Assembly (NCBI GenBank): GCA_021268355.1
Contig: JAJETY010000002.1
Coordinates: 1 to 61,363, forward strand
Direction of reading: 5' to 3'
Source: Candidatus Nitrosopumilus sp.
GTDB taxonomy: Archaea > Thermoproteota > Nitrososphaeria > Nitrososphaerales > Nitrosopumilaceae
Length of the DNA stretch: 61,363 nucleotides
Shown one piece after another: positions 8,495 through 17,104 of this stretch (within the stretch, counting starts at the first letter, position 1; each line of letters opens with the position of its first letter). The position numbers and the translations under genes are program-made. The notes under the pieces are model-generated. The model saw only the letters and a list, made by a program, of their open reading frames with translations, searched no databases and had not been told where the DNA came from.

Positions 8495-9952
8495 CTATTT
8501 TCCAAATGCTTCTACTTTTGCAAAAGCTTGATCCATTCTTCCATGAAGTGTTTTGTTCCACTCATCAAAACCTGATGGGTCATTTGGATAATTGTTATAA
8601 TGTTCTACTAACCATTGGTTTTCTTTTGATGTATATCTTAATCCATCTGCAACTGTCTTATTCATTGCACCTCTGATAATCATTCCAATTTTTCCTAATC
8701 CTGAGAAGTCGGGATGTTCACCTTTGCTGATTGATTCAACATCCATGTTTCCCAAAAAGTGTTTCATACCATAACTGATTTGTTCATTTGTCATTTGTTG
8801 AACAAGTCTTCTAAATAATTCGAGACCTGCTGTTTTGTATCCATATTCTTTAATGAAATCTTTGTTGTACTGCCACAAACCAGCTTCAGAAACATCGTTT
8901 GCTTCTAATGCTTGTGCAACGTTGTTTCCTAGAATAGTTCCTGCAATTAATGCTGGACCAATTCCTCCTGCGTCAATTGGTTTTGGCATCCATGCAGAAT
9001 CTCCAACCATCATATATCCCGCTGAAACCATACAATCATTTTGTCTTCTAACTGAAACTTGGAAGATTCCTGAATTATTGTTAATGTCTTCAGTATCTTC
9101 TGAAAGTTTTGGATTTTTAATTACAGTGTTTCTATGCAAATATTCTTTCATTAATGATTCAACATTGTCTTTTTTGCCTAATCTTTTGTTTCTTCTTTCT
9201 AAAAGTGATTTTTCAACTCCTAAACCGATATTTACTTTATTTTCTGCTTTAGGAAAAACCCATCCGTATCCACCTGGAGCAATGTCTTGGTCTAAGTGAA
9301 TAATACAATAATCAGGATCAAACTCTGATAGATCTTTTTGTCCTGGCTCAAAGTACATGATGTATCTGCCAGTTGATTCCAAATCTCTTCTGTCTATTCT
9401 CTTTTCTACTTTGGTAGAGTTCTTGAGTCCATTTCTGAGCATGGATGCTACACCTGTTGCGTCAATGACAATTTTTGCTGTTTTCTTAAATGGCTCATTT
9501 GTTTTGCTGTCTGTTCCTTGAACGCCGATAACTTGCTGACCATCATAAATTAAACCTGATAGATTTTTTTCAAATTCAAATTCAATTCCCATTTTTTGGC
9601 ATCTTTCATTTTGAATCTCTGGGAGTTTTTGACGGTTTAACATGTAACCTGCACCATCAAATGGAATTGCAGTTTCTTTGTCTGGAGAAAATGCCATTAC
9701 ACCTTTTACATCATGTTCGATTTCTGGTCTAGTCCATTTAATATTGATTCTCTCTGACATAAAGTCTACTGCTTCTTTGGAGCATGCATCTCCACAAACC
9801 CATCCAGACAATGACTTTCTACCAGGTAATGTGTATGAGTTTCTATCAACTACCAAGATCTTTGCATTTTGATTTGAGTAATGAGAAATAGCTTGAGCTG
9901 TAATAGTTCCTGCAAGTCCTCCACCTGCAATTATGACATCGTAATCTACCAC
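8495..9952 (-). CDS. geranylgeranyl reductase family flavoprotein
   Basis: 485 residues with an N-terminal FAD-binding Rossmann motif (VIIAGGGLAGTITAQ) and a later GDSAWMPKPIDAGGIGPAL, the second FAD motif. The family includes digeranylgeranylglycerophospholipid reductase, which saturates the isoprenoid chains of archaeal membrane lipids. Cys residues in GWVCGDACSK near residue 50 match the conserved pair in this group. A role in lipid saturation is likely, but the family also acts on other isoprenoids. An ATG start at 9952 lies about 26 bp from a TATA-like TATTTAAAATAA. Confidence 0.85.
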   Translation of the reverse strand: MVDYDVIIAGGGLAGTITAQAISHYSNQNAKILVVDRNSYTLPGRKSLSGWVCGDACSKEAVDFMSERINIKWTRPEIEHDVKGVMAFSPDKETAIPFDGAGYMLNRQKLPEIQNERCQKMGIEFEFEKNLSGLIYDGQQVIGVQGTDSKTNEPFKKTAKIVIDATGVASMLRNGLKNSTKVEKRIDRRDLESTGRYIMYFEPGQKDLSEFDPDYCIIHLDQDIAPGGYGWVFPKAENKVNIGLGVEKSLLERRNKRLGKKDNVESLMKEYLHRNTVIKNPKLSEDTEDINNNSGIFQVSVRRQNDCMVSAGYMMVGDSAWMPKPIDAGGIGPALIAGTILGNNVAQALEANDVSEAGLWQYNKDFIKEYGYKTAGLELFRRLVQQMTNEQISYGMKHFLGNMDVESISKGEHPDFSGLGKIGMIIRGAMNKTVADGLRYTSKENQWLVEHYNNYPNDPSGFDEWNKTLHGRMDQAFAKVEAFGK

Positions 9953-10006
9953 GATAAAACGTGAGTTCGTCCGTATTTAAAATAATACCATAAAATTGTC
10001 TAAGGA

Positions 10007-10130
10007 ATGGGTATTTTTGATAAATTGATCGATTCAAAATTTGGGGTCGGTTCGTCGCGGCGTCTTCAATGCTTTCGCTCAGACTGGAGCGGCTGTTATC
10101 TCCTCATTCCCAACTGATCTTACAGTTTAA
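10007..10130 (+). pseudogene. possible small gene broken by a +1 frameshift
   Basis: ATG at 10007 opens MGIFDKLIDSKFG; removing one base in the run of four G at 10043-10046 joins it to a frame ending GVFNAFAQTGAAVISS and a TAA at 10128-10130, giving about 40 residues. A TATA-like TATTTAAAATAA lies about 27 bp upstream of the ATG, although the same box could serve the divergent gene at 9952. The stretch is richer in CG-containing codons than its neighbours. It may be a disrupted gene, a sequencing error, or chance. A shorter uninterrupted ORF from TTG at 10041 is also possible. Confidence 0.3.
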
Positions 10131-10141
10131 TTCTATTTAAT

Positions 10142-10567
10142 TTAGTTGGCAATTTGAAAAATTTCAGTAAATATTTTGACTGTGTCTTTCTTGTTGTATA
10201 TTGGGGTGTGAATTTTCAGTTTAATTGTATCCTTTTCACTAATTGTGACCTTTCCATTTACCAGTTCCTGTTTGTCTAATCTCATATGAAATCTAGAATC
10301 CACAGTTCTCTCGTCAATCTCGTTTACCAACTCGTTAATCTGTTCTCTAGGAAGTAACTCTACCAGTTTTTTGAGAAAATTTAGAGCCTGTTTTTTGATA
10401 ATCTTTGCATTTAGTATGATTATTGGGTTGTCAAAATGACCTGTAGTTTCATTAATGTTGAAATCCTCTTCTTTTAATTCTAAAATCTCAAATGCTTGAA
10501 AAATCTTTGAAATATCTTCAGTTGCATGAACTATTGCATCTATTGTGATCTCTATCTTATCATTCAT
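10142..10567 (-). CDS. RNA-binding protein of the archaeal exosome-associated type
   Basis: About 141 residues if started at ATG 10567 (MNDKIEITIDAIVHATED); a longer frame to 10600 would overlap the S3ae gene. The sequence pattern, with VHATED near the start, a FNxxxTxGHFDNPI middle and KLKIHTPIYNKKDTVKIF at the end, matches the archaeal family with an L5-like RNA-binding fold often annotated as an exosome subunit (COG1325-like). It probably binds RNA in processing or decay. It is downstream of rps3ae in a ribosomal and translation cluster, which fits. Confidence 0.7.
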   Translation of the reverse strand: MNDKIEITIDAIVHATEDISKIFQAFEILELKEEDFNINETTGHFDNPIIILNAKIIKKQALNFLKKLVELLPREQINELVNEIDERTVDSRFHMRLDKQELVNGKVTISEKDTIKLKIHTPIYNKKDTVKIFTEIFQIAN

Positions 10568-10589
10568 GATTGCACAAGAATATGATTGA

Positions 10590-11201
10590 TTATGCTTCAA
10601 GCAAAACTGTTTCTTTCTCGGCAGTTCTGATGAGTTTTACCTTTTCTAGACCAACATGTCTAACTCTGATGACTTTCTTAAATGCTGCCATAATATCAGA
10701 ATTAATTTTACTGTAACATGTTGCTTGAACAAATTGTTCAATTGTCATATCTGGAATTGTGTTGTTAATTACATCTCTTGCAATTAATCTCAATGCGTGT
10801 TTTCTAGATGTGTTAAGTTGTCTATGTGTTAGAGCGATAACTTTGATTCTAAAGATGTAGCCATCTTTTGTTTTTACATCTATAATGAAATTAATTTTTG
10901 ATGAACCACGTCTTACAAGACTACGCAAAAATTCTTTTGAATATTCAAATCTCTTGAAAATTGTTGATGCCTTGTCTCCATCAACTTTGTTAATTTGGAA
11001 GTAGATTTTGTATTGGTGCTGTGAAGGATCTCCTTTTAGAATGTCATAGAGTGTAACTTCTAAAACTCTACCTTCTGCATTTTCTTCGTCTGTTATTGGT
11101 ACGTATCCAATTGGTACATTGTTAAATGAATCTGGAGCGTTTACAGTAACCCAGCGTTTTTCACGCCACTTGTCCTTTACTCTGCCTTTTCTACGTGCCA
11201 A
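10590..11201 (-). CDS. rps3ae: 30S ribosomal protein S3ae
   Basis: 203 residues, the usual length for archaeal S3ae. The opening ARRKGRVKDKWREKRWV and the core KRFEYSKEFLRSLVRRGSSKI are characteristic. S3ae binds near the platform of the small subunit and contacts translation factors; it has no bacterial counterpart. It lies between serS and an RNA-binding protein gene on the same strand. Start ATG at 11201. Confidence 0.96.
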   Translation of the reverse strand: MARRKGRVKDKWREKRWVTVNAPDSFNNVPIGYVPITDEENAEGRVLEVTLYDILKGDPSQHQYKIYFQINKVDGDKASTIFKRFEYSKEFLRSLVRRGSSKINFIIDVKTKDGYIFRIKVIALTHRQLNTSRKHALRLIARDVINNTIPDMTIEQFVQATCYSKINSDIMAAFKKVIRVRHVGLEKVKLIRTAEKETVLLEA

Positions 11202-11241
11202 TTATTATCGACCTTTAAATCCAAAATATAAGGGTATGTCA

Positions 11242-12507
11242 CTAGATCTCTTTCTGGTTTCCCATATAGCTCTGTAAAACATGAGGAATTTTGATATGAC
11301 CATCCTTAGTCTGAAAATTCTCCATTATTGAGACCAGAACTCTAGTTGTGGCTACTAGAGTGCTGTTTAACGTGTGCAAAAACTGCGTATCTTCATTTGT
11401 TTTATCTCTGAACCTGATCTTCAATCTCCTAGATTGATAATCTAGACAGTTTGAACATGAGACAATCTCTCTATATGAATTCTGTCCTGCCATCCATGCT
11501 TCGATATCATATGTTTTAGCCGAAATTTTCCCCATATCTCCAGTAGATAACAACATTACTCTGTGAGGAATCTCCAGTTTCTGGTAAAACTCTTCAGCCA
11601 CTCCCAACATCTTCTCATGTTCCTTCCACGAGTCTTCAGGTCTTGCAAATACAAATTGCTCAATCTTGTCAAACTGATGAACTCTGAATATTCCCTTCTG
11701 ATCTCTTCCATGAGCACCAGCTTCTTTTCTAAAACATGGGCTTACTCCTGCATATCTTATTGGAAGATCTTTCCCTTCTAAGATTTCTTTTGAATGCATC
11801 GCCGCCATTGCATGTTCTGATGTTCCAATCATGTAGAGATCTTCTTCTTCAACCTTGTAGATTACTTCCTCAAAGTCATCTGCAATAACTGCACCTTCCA
11901 TTGATTCCCGATTAATCATGTATGGAGGTTGAACAAGTGAGTATTCTTTTTCTGTAAGAAAATCTAATGCAAAATGAATCAGTGATTGATTCAATCTAAC
12001 TAAATCATTTTTGAGATAATAGAATCTAGCACCTGCAACTTTTGCTGCTCTCTCTAAATCAACTAATTCTAAATTTTCAGACAGATCAATGTGATCATGA
12101 ATTTTAAAATCAAATTTAGGAATCTCTCCCCACTTTCTTACCTCTTTGTTTGCAGTATCGTCGGGTCCAACTGGAACCGATTCATGAACCAAGTTAGGTA
12201 TTGTAAATGCTAATCTGGCATATTTACTTTCAATCTCTTCTTGCAATGATTCTAATTTTGCAAGTTCTGCTGAGACATTTTTCATTTCTGCTAGAATTGA
12301 TGATGTATCTTCTCCAGCCTTTTTCTTTTGAGATATTTCATTTCCTATCTCGTTTCTTCTCTTCTTGAATTCATCAGTCTTGAAAATTAATTCACGTCTT
12401 TTTTGGTCAGATTCAATTAATCCATCTAAATCAAAATCAACTGCCCTTGCTTTGAGCATGTCTTGAATAATTTGTGGATTTTCTTTGAGTATTTTTGGAT
12501 CTAGCAT
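11242..12507 (-). CDS. serS: seryl-tRNA synthetase
   Basis: 421 residues from ATG 12507, which overlaps the Pcc1 stop (ATGA). An N-terminal coiled-coil arm (about residues 30-100; FKKRRNEIGNEISQKKKAG) that grips the tRNA long variable arm is followed by the class II catalytic core: motif 2 near SPCFRKEAGAHGRDQKGIFRVHQF and motif 3 near NSTLVATTRVLVSIMEN. This is the common SerRS type, not the rare methanogen type. It charges tRNA-Ser with serine in the cytoplasm. Confidence 0.95.
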   Translation of the reverse strand: MLDPKILKENPQIIQDMLKARAVDFDLDGLIESDQKRRELIFKTDEFKKRRNEIGNEISQKKKAGEDTSSILAEMKNVSAELAKLESLQEEIESKYARLAFTIPNLVHESVPVGPDDTANKEVRKWGEIPKFDFKIHDHIDLSENLELVDLERAAKVAGARFYYLKNDLVRLNQSLIHFALDFLTEKEYSLVQPPYMINRESMEGAVIADDFEEVIYKVEEEDLYMIGTSEHAMAAMHSKEILEGKDLPIRYAGVSPCFRKEAGAHGRDQKGIFRVHQFDKIEQFVFARPEDSWKEHEKMLGVAEEFYQKLEIPHRVMLLSTGDMGKISAKTYDIEAWMAGQNSYREIVSCSNCLDYQSRRLKIRFRDKTNEDTQFLHTLNSTLVATTRVLVSIMENFQTKDGHIKIPHVLQSYMGNQKEI

Positions 12508-12749
12508 CACTCTATCACCTTTAATGCTAGTTGGATATGGTCCATAACTTCATCAATTGTTCCAATTAACTGCTTCATGTTTTTTCTACTTTCAAAATTA
12601 AAAACTAGTTTGTTATCAACATTTTGAACATCTAGACTCAATCCCTCTGGAAAATCCACATTATCTGGCTCTAGTGCTTTTTTGACAGTCTCTGCCTTTT
12701 CTCTTGTAATGTTACTGAGAACTATCTGTACTTGACACGTTAACGACAT
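12507..12749 (-). CDS. KEOPS complex subunit Pcc1-like
   Basis: 80 residues, the size of Pcc1. The pattern LDVQNVDNKLVFNFESRKNMKQLIGTIDE, with conserved Arg followed by a helix, fits the Pcc1/CTAG fold, the dimerisation platform of KEOPS that makes t6A at tRNA position 37. It overlaps the DHH gene upstream by 38 bp and serS downstream by one base, so the three are translated from one message. Other t6A genes (Cgi121 fusion, Sua5) are at 59-61 kb. Called from the pattern, moderately sure. Confidence 0.75.
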   Translation of the reverse strand: MSLTCQVQIVLSNITREKAETVKKALEPDNVDFPEGLSLDVQNVDNKLVFNFESRKNMKQLIGTIDEVMDHIQLALKVIE

Positions 12750-14133
12750 TTACTTCTAAATAATTGAGGAACTCATCTAATTTGTCTTTAGTTATTTTTG
12801 CACCAGCTGCAGCATCGTGACCTCCACCTATACCTTCAAACTTCTCAGCAGCGGATCTCATTAATTCACTAAGATTGATGTCTGATTTACATCCAAAGGA
12901 TTTTCTTGATGAAAACTTGATCGTGTTCTCTTCTCCATTCGTTCTCAAAATTACAATTTTTCCTGAATTTTTTGGAGAACCTGCGATAAGTGATGAAATG
13001 GTACCTGTCATGGTTTCAGGAACAATGTCTTCACCATTGACCATTACGCATGTCTCACTCTCTGAAATTCTCCATCTTTCATTTGATAGGATGTTCATGT
13101 ATTCTCTAATCATTTTTCTATAATCTGTCAAGATGGTCTCTCCTTCTCTTAGTATCTTGTTTCTATCTCCCATACATATTGCCATTCCAACTCCTGAACG
13201 ACTAATCCTTCCACAAGAATTAAGCATGGTTGAAAATTCTCTACCATCTCTTAAGAAACTCCTCTTATCCTCTCTTGGAAATGTGTATGTATATCCGATT
13301 AATTCTGACATGATCTCAGTGGCATTCTTTCCAGCTGTAAATTGAGTGATTGATTCAATGACTTGTCTCTTTTCCTCCTCATCTAATTCTGCAGGAACTC
13401 TCCATCTACCTTCATCTTTTAACTTAATTCCAGATGAATTTAGTAGGGAAAGACAGGCATCTCTGTTCCAAGTTAATCCTTCAATAAATGGCTGTGAAGT
13501 AAATGCAAGAGCATCTGGAAGTGGTCTTGTTTCTCTTCCAACCAATAATAGGTCTAAATCAATCTCTACTAGTCCCTCTTCTTTAGCTGTGTTTGCAATC
13601 TCAAAATTCTTTCCAGTGAATGACTTTCTTTCTCCCTGATCTTGTCTGTCTCCTAGAGCTGATACAACTGCTATTGATGATAAATCTGAATTTTTTTCAT
13701 CTAATGCCATGGCTGCAAGATATGCCATTCCACCTGCACAAATCTCTAATCCCCCATCAATTCCATATTTCCATGCATTAATCACATTAGGATTTTCTTT
13801 CTCCTCTTCTGAAATTTGGTGATGATCCAAAACAATCCAGTTGTCTCCCAAGTTCTCATTAAGGTCCTTTGCAAAACCTCCACCAAGATCTGTAACAATA
13901 TGGAAATCTCTAGAATCTGTTTTGAAAGAATTAACAACATTTCTGCTAAATTCTTTTGATGTCCTGACAGTACAATTTGCTCCAGCTCTAATCAGAGCTT
14001 TAGTAATTATACTTCCAGAAGTTAGCCCATCACAATCAATATGGGTAGTAACAAAAATTGATTTTTTTGATCTTATACAATCTGTAACTTTATCTTTGAA
14101 AAACGAAAGTGACTCATCAAGTGATTTTGTCAT
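12712..14133 (-). CDS. DHH-family phosphoesterase, archaeal RecJ-like
   Basis: 473 residues. Motifs in order: VTTHIDCDGLTSG (DxDG metal site), TDLGGGF, VLDHHQ (DHH), and near the C-terminus GGGHDAAAGA of the DHHA1 domain. These are the hallmarks of RecJ-type exonucleases; archaeal versions associate with the replication helicase (GAN) or act on RNA. The ATG overlaps the stop of rps15 (TAATG). Nuclease polarity and substrate (DNA or RNA) cannot be told. Confidence 0.88.
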   Translation of the reverse strand: MTKSLDESLSFFKDKVTDCIRSKKSIFVTTHIDCDGLTSGSIITKALIRAGANCTVRTSKEFSRNVVNSFKTDSRDFHIVTDLGGGFAKDLNENLGDNWIVLDHHQISEEEKENPNVINAWKYGIDGGLEICAGGMAYLAAMALDEKNSDLSSIAVVSALGDRQDQGERKSFTGKNFEIANTAKEEGLVEIDLDLLLVGRETRPLPDALAFTSQPFIEGLTWNRDACLSLLNSSGIKLKDEGRWRVPAELDEEEKRQVIESITQFTAGKNATEIMSELIGYTYTFPREDKRSFLRDGREFSTMLNSCGRISRSGVGMAICMGDRNKILREGETILTDYRKMIREYMNILSNERWRISESETCVMVNGEDIVPETMTGTISSLIAGSPKNSGKIVILRTNGEENTIKFSSRKSFGCKSDINLSELMRSAAEKFEGIGGGHDAAAGAKITKDKLDEFLNYLEVNVVNVSSTDSSQ

Positions 14134-14582
14134 TACTCTAGTTGAGCTACTACTGATTTATATTTCCAAGTTGCTGGAATTCTTCCGATCTTTTTGTAAT
14201 AGACAGATAGTCTGTGAACTTTGGCTTCAATCAATTCCAAAGATCTAACATTTCTTCTATCTCCTTTGTTGTCTTTGAGATGCTTTTGAAGGCCTACTGC
14301 TTTTTTGACAATGTTTTCCAAGTCTTCTGGCATTTCTGCTTTCAAATCATTTTCTTCTAAAATCTCACCAACTGTTTTTTTTGTAATTGGTTTGATTAGT
14401 GGAATTGAATGTTGATCTCTTAGTTTAATTCCAATTTGACTAGGAGTTAATCCGTCTTTGGAATATTTTACTACTAATTCCTCAATTTCTGCAGGACTTT
14501 GTGTAATCCATGAAGGTGCACGCAATGTAGCTGGTCTAATAGAATGTGACTTTCCGTGTCTGTGAGTGTGCATTCGTCCCAT
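14133..14582 (-). CDS. rps15: 30S ribosomal protein S15
   Basis: 149 residues from ATG 14582 (MGRMHTHRHGKSHSIRP). The archaeal/eukaryotic S15 (uS15, eukaryotic S13) has this His-rich opening, then RAPSWI, and the rRNA-binding helices ending with SLELIEAKVHRLSVYYKKIGRIP. It binds the central domain of 16S rRNA. It is the first gene of the minus-strand run that continues with the DHH protein, Pcc1, SerS and S3ae. Confidence 0.96.
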   Translation of the reverse strand: MGRMHTHRHGKSHSIRPATLRAPSWITQSPAEIEELVVKYSKDGLTPSQIGIKLRDQHSIPLIKPITKKTVGEILEENDLKAEMPEDLENIVKKAVGLQKHLKDNKGDRRNVRSLELIEAKVHRLSVYYKKIGRIPATWKYKSVVAQLE

Positions 14583-14618
14583 GATTTGGCTCACTTAAGA
14601 GCAGAATTAAACGTTACT

Positions 14619-14674
14619 TATACTGATCTCGTACATTATTCGAATTTTGGGGCTCAGAATAAAGTTTTAAATAA
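14619..14674 (+). promoter_or_regulatory. promoter region of the 14707 gene with the AMO-region motif
   Basis: The 16-base sequence TATACTGATCTCGTAC at 14619-14634 recurs exactly at 15081-15096. About 30 bp downstream lies a TATA-like GTTTTAAATAA (14664-14674), some 36 bp before the ATG at 14707. Its repetition before two neighbouring genes, and related versions before amoA, amoB, amoC and amoX, suggest a regulator site. Confidence 0.5.
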
Positions 14675-14706
14675 GTATTGTTCGTCCAACGGATTAGGTA
14701 ATCGGT

Positions 14707-15039
14707 ATGAATACAAAAGTACTATTAACAGCAACCATGCTATCTGTATTTTTCTTCGGTGCCATCGGTGCAGCTTCTGTTGCATTTGCCCAGTACATGG
14801 GTAACGTTGGTGACGAGGGACAAACCGGATCTTACACATTAGAGGAAGCACTTGAGATTCAAAGAAGAAGAATCGAATCTGCTGAAGCAAACCCAGGTTC
14901 TGGCTCAGGAACTCCATATCTTGATGCTAGTGGTGTCGTCGGCGCAGCAGTAATTGCAGGTGCTGTCTTTGGTGGTGTTGCAGGAGCTTTCTTCATTAGA
15001 GGAAGATCTGGCAAATACGCAGCAATGGGCAGAGGATAA
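14707..15039 (+). CDS. small membrane protein next to amo, candidate additional AMO subunit
   Basis: 110 residues. Residues 1-28 are a signal peptide or N-terminal membrane helix ending SVAFA; a short soluble part (EEALEIQRRRIESAEA, helical) follows, and residues about 72-96 form a Gly/Ala-rich membrane helix (GVVGAAVIAGAVFGGVAGAFF) with a basic end. It lies in the amo region and shares a 16-bp upstream motif with the gene at 15148. Archaeal AMO is reported to have extra small subunits (AmoY, AmoZ) beyond A, B, C and X; this and its neighbour are candidates by size, membrane topology and location. Which is which I cannot say. Confidence 0.6.
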   Translation: MNTKVLLTATMLSVFFFGAIGAASVAFAQYMGNVGDEGQTGSYTLEEALEIQRRRIESAEANPGSGSGTPYLDASGVVGAAVIAGAVFGGVAGAFFIRGRSGKYAAMGRG

Positions 15040-15080
15040 AATACCTCACTTTTCTCTTATTTTATTATCTATTCCTAGTG

Positions 15081-15126
15081 TATACTGATCTCGTACTTTG
15101 CGATAATAAAAGAAATGTATATATCG
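15081..15126 (+). promoter_or_regulatory. promoter region of the 15148 gene with the AMO-region motif
   Basis: Exact second copy of TATACTGATCTCGTAC (15081-15096). A TATA box ATGTATATATCG (15115-15126) follows about 20 bp later and is 26-28 bp from the ATG at 15148, which implies a leaderless message and favours that ATG over the one at 15115, which would lie inside the TATA box. Confidence 0.55.
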
Positions 15127-15147
15127 CAGAAATTGAGCCAAAATATC

Positions 15148-15417
15148 ATGACTCCTATCGTAGGAACTTTCCTAAGCATCCTGTCATCACTAACAGGACA
15201 ACTAGGACCAAACTATGATCCATTATTCTATGATGTAATGATTTACATCTTCGGAACCATGATGTTCACTGTATTCCTTCTTGGAATTATCTCATTCTGG
15301 TTACGTGTTCACGGATGGGCATACAAAGACAACCGTGAGAGATGGGTCGACGAATTGGACAGACACTTTGAAAGAGAAGGTATCGGTCTTATTCCAGACA
15401 ACGGAAAATACTGGTAG
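15148..15417 (+). CDS. small membrane protein next to amo, candidate additional AMO subunit
   Basis: 89 residues from ATG 15148 (MTPIVGTFLSILSSLTGQ). A weakly hydrophobic N-terminus is followed by one clear membrane helix (about residues 32-52, IYIFGTMMFTVFLLGIISFWL) and a charged C-terminal tail with many aromatic residues ending GKYW. The placement between the 14707 gene and amoB, and the shared upstream motif, suggest a link to the ammonia monooxygenase complex (AmoY/AmoZ-like). A longer frame from 15115 would place the TATA box inside the gene. Function is inferred from context. Confidence 0.6.
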   Translation: MTPIVGTFLSILSSLTGQLGPNYDPLFYDVMIYIFGTMMFTVFLLGIISFWLRVHGWAYKDNRERWVDELDRHFEREGIGLIPDNGKYW

Positions 15418-15518
15418 AAATACTACCTTTTTCATTTTCATTATTTTTAATTACTTAGAGCAATCTATCTGTAAGTCGTTTTAAGAAACATACTATTTTT
15501 TACAAAGTCAACAATTGG

Positions 15519-16043
15519 CTAATTTTCTGGTAGGAAGTCCCTGTCCTTTGATTCGTCATATGCCTTTGACGTAAATTCAGCTCTGTAGTTATATCCGTCT
15601 TGCAGGGGATGATTGATGAAATGAGGTGACTCTTTACCATTAACGTATATTGTTGACTTACTTTGGTCCATGTCTCTTAGTGGAAAGTCCCACATCCACA
15701 AAAAATGACCAATTTCAAATGGAAAATCCTCTTCCCATTCAGCGTAAATCGTACCGTCATTCGTTAGAGTGTACATAGTTCTTTGACATTCGCCGTCTAG
15801 ACCTGAATTGATGTTTGCTGGAATTTCAGCTGGAATGCCATCAATTATCAACTCTAGGGTTACTTTGATTTTGTAAGGTGTATTTCTATCGTTAATGCAA
15901 ACTTTGAGGGGATCATCTTGACTTAACTGACCCTGAATTATACTGCTTGCAACACCAACTGATATTGCGATAGCTGCAGTTATAGCTAGAAACTTTAGTG
16001 TCTTTTTTCTCTTGTATGGATCACCAGTTCCAGGCCATATCAT
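15519..16043 (-). CDS. membrane-anchored extracytoplasmic protein, unknown function
   Basis: 174 residues: a short cytoplasmic basic start (DPYKRKKTLK), one membrane helix (about residues 17-37) and an outside domain of about 135 residues with two Cys that could pair (KVCINDRN, GECQRT). The domain is rich in aromatics around a WEEDFPFEIGHFLWMWDFPL stretch. It lies within the amo region on the opposite strand, so a role in the cell envelope or in copper-enzyme biogenesis is possible but unproven. Family not recognised. Confidence 0.6.
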   Translation of the reverse strand: MIWPGTGDPYKRKKTLKFLAITAAIAISVGVASSIIQGQLSQDDPLKVCINDRNTPYKIKVTLELIIDGIPAEIPANINSGLDGECQRTMYTLTNDGTIYAEWEEDFPFEIGHFLWMWDFPLRDMDQSKSTIYVNGKESPHFINHPLQDGYNYRAEFTSKAYDESKDRDFLPEN

Positions 16044-16083
16044 GCTAGGATAATTCTAGCCAGATTCCTTAAAGTCCTTTCTC

Positions 16084-16398
16084 TTAGTCATAAACAATCT
16101 CGATTGTATCTAGTTGGTCTTGGTGGTCTGCAAGAAAGTAGGTGATGTCATCAGAGTCAATCTCCAGCCATTCTGATTCTCCCATGTATGGAAGGTAGTC
16201 TTCTACAAATAATTCTCCTGGACCCGAAAATCTCACCAAGACATTTTGTCTTTTTGGATTTATCTCAAAAGGGAGTTTGAGGACTTTGCCTCTTCTTTGA
16301 TTTTGAACGTTTACTTTGTATGGGTCTTCTCTAAATTCTACTTCTCCAAAAAAGTAACTTTGGAAAATATCTAGTTTTTTAATTTTGAAATTCAACAT
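16084..16398 (-). CDS. hypothetical protein in the amo region
   Basis: 104 residues, soluble, with no Cys or His clusters. Mostly beta-strand character (VLVRFSGPGELFVEDYLPYMG). It precedes the 15519 gene on the same strand by 40 bp, so they may be co-transcribed. It is in the gap downstream of amoB. I do not recognise the family and no function can be assigned. Confidence 0.55.
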   Translation of the reverse strand: MLNFKIKKLDIFQSYFFGEVEFREDPYKVNVQNQRRGKVLKLPFEINPKRQNVLVRFSGPGELFVEDYLPYMGESEWLEIDSDDITYFLADHQDQLDTIEIVYD

Positions 16399-16471
16399 TG
16401 TACTTTACCTACTTTCCTGTTATTGATAAAATTAAGTTTTTTTTACTTACGTTAATCGTAGTGATTATTAG

Positions 16472-16495
16472 AAAATGAAAAGGAAAAGGTTGGGT
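16472..16495 (-). terminator. amoB trailer, identical to the amoA trailer over 24 nt
   Basis: Immediately after the amoB stop the minus strand reads ACCCAACC followed by pyrimidine tracts and CATTTT. The same 24 bases follow amoA at 19157-19180. Poly-pyrimidine, U-rich runs are how archaeal genes end transcription, but sequence identity over 24 bases is more than termination needs. Confidence 0.6.
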
Positions 16496-16498
16496 GGT

Positions 16499-17068
16499 TT
16501 AGATTACTTGCCAGGGTCGTGTTGCAAACGTAATGACATATCCAACACCAATCATAATTGATTGATATGCGATGTTGGTATATGGGATTGGTTTGATAAT
16601 TGGTTCGCCTTCAACGACAACTGTTTGACCTGGACCAAGTCCTGGACCAACTTTGGCTACATTGAGTTGGGTGTGTACGTGGTATACACCTGCTTCAAGT
16701 GCTTTTGCAGATAGTGAATATTCGATGACAGAGTTTCCTGGAATGTCAAAGACGTTTCCTGGTGGGTCTCTGGCTAACATTTCCCATCTGTTACCTGCAT
16801 TGGTTGACTCTGAGAAAATGGAAATCCATCCTCTAAGGTCTCTTTCTACAAGACTGACTAATGTTCCTTGAAGTGTCAAGGTTTCGCCAGTTTGCAGGGA
16901 TTGTCTGTTAAAGGTTTCATCTTCAATTCTGATGAAACGACTCTGGAGTTGTGCTTGGACACCGTGTGCATCTGCAGTTGGAAGGATAGACTCAACCCAG
17001 TTGAAACCTAAAGTTCCTAGTGCAAGTACGACAGCTAGTCCGAATACGAAAATCTTTTTTTCGACCAT
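16499..17068 (-). CDS. amoB: ammonia monooxygenase subunit B
   Basis: 189 residues from ATG 17068 (MVEKKIFVFG), the size of archaeal AmoB, which lacks the second cupredoxin domain and second membrane segment of bacterial forms. A signal peptide ends before ADAHGVQAQ, so the histidine stands at or near the mature N-terminus; with the pair in YHVHTQLNV it makes up the three-His copper site known from PmoB/AmoB. A C-terminal hydrophobic helix (YQSIMIGVGYVITF) anchors it. It is divergent from amoC. A longer frame to 17095 is less likely. Confidence 0.96.
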   Translation of the reverse strand: MVEKKIFVFGLAVVLALGTLGFNWVESILPTADAHGVQAQLQSRFIRIEDETFNRQSLQTGETLTLQGTLVSLVERDLRGWISIFSESTNAGNRWEMLARDPPGNVFDIPGNSVIEYSLSAKALEAGVYHVHTQLNVAKVGPGLGPGQTVVVEGEPIIKPIPYTNIAYQSIMIGVGYVITFATRPWQVI

Positions 17069-17104
17069 AGTTATCCCTAATATTGTGAAAGACAATACAC
17101 GTCG

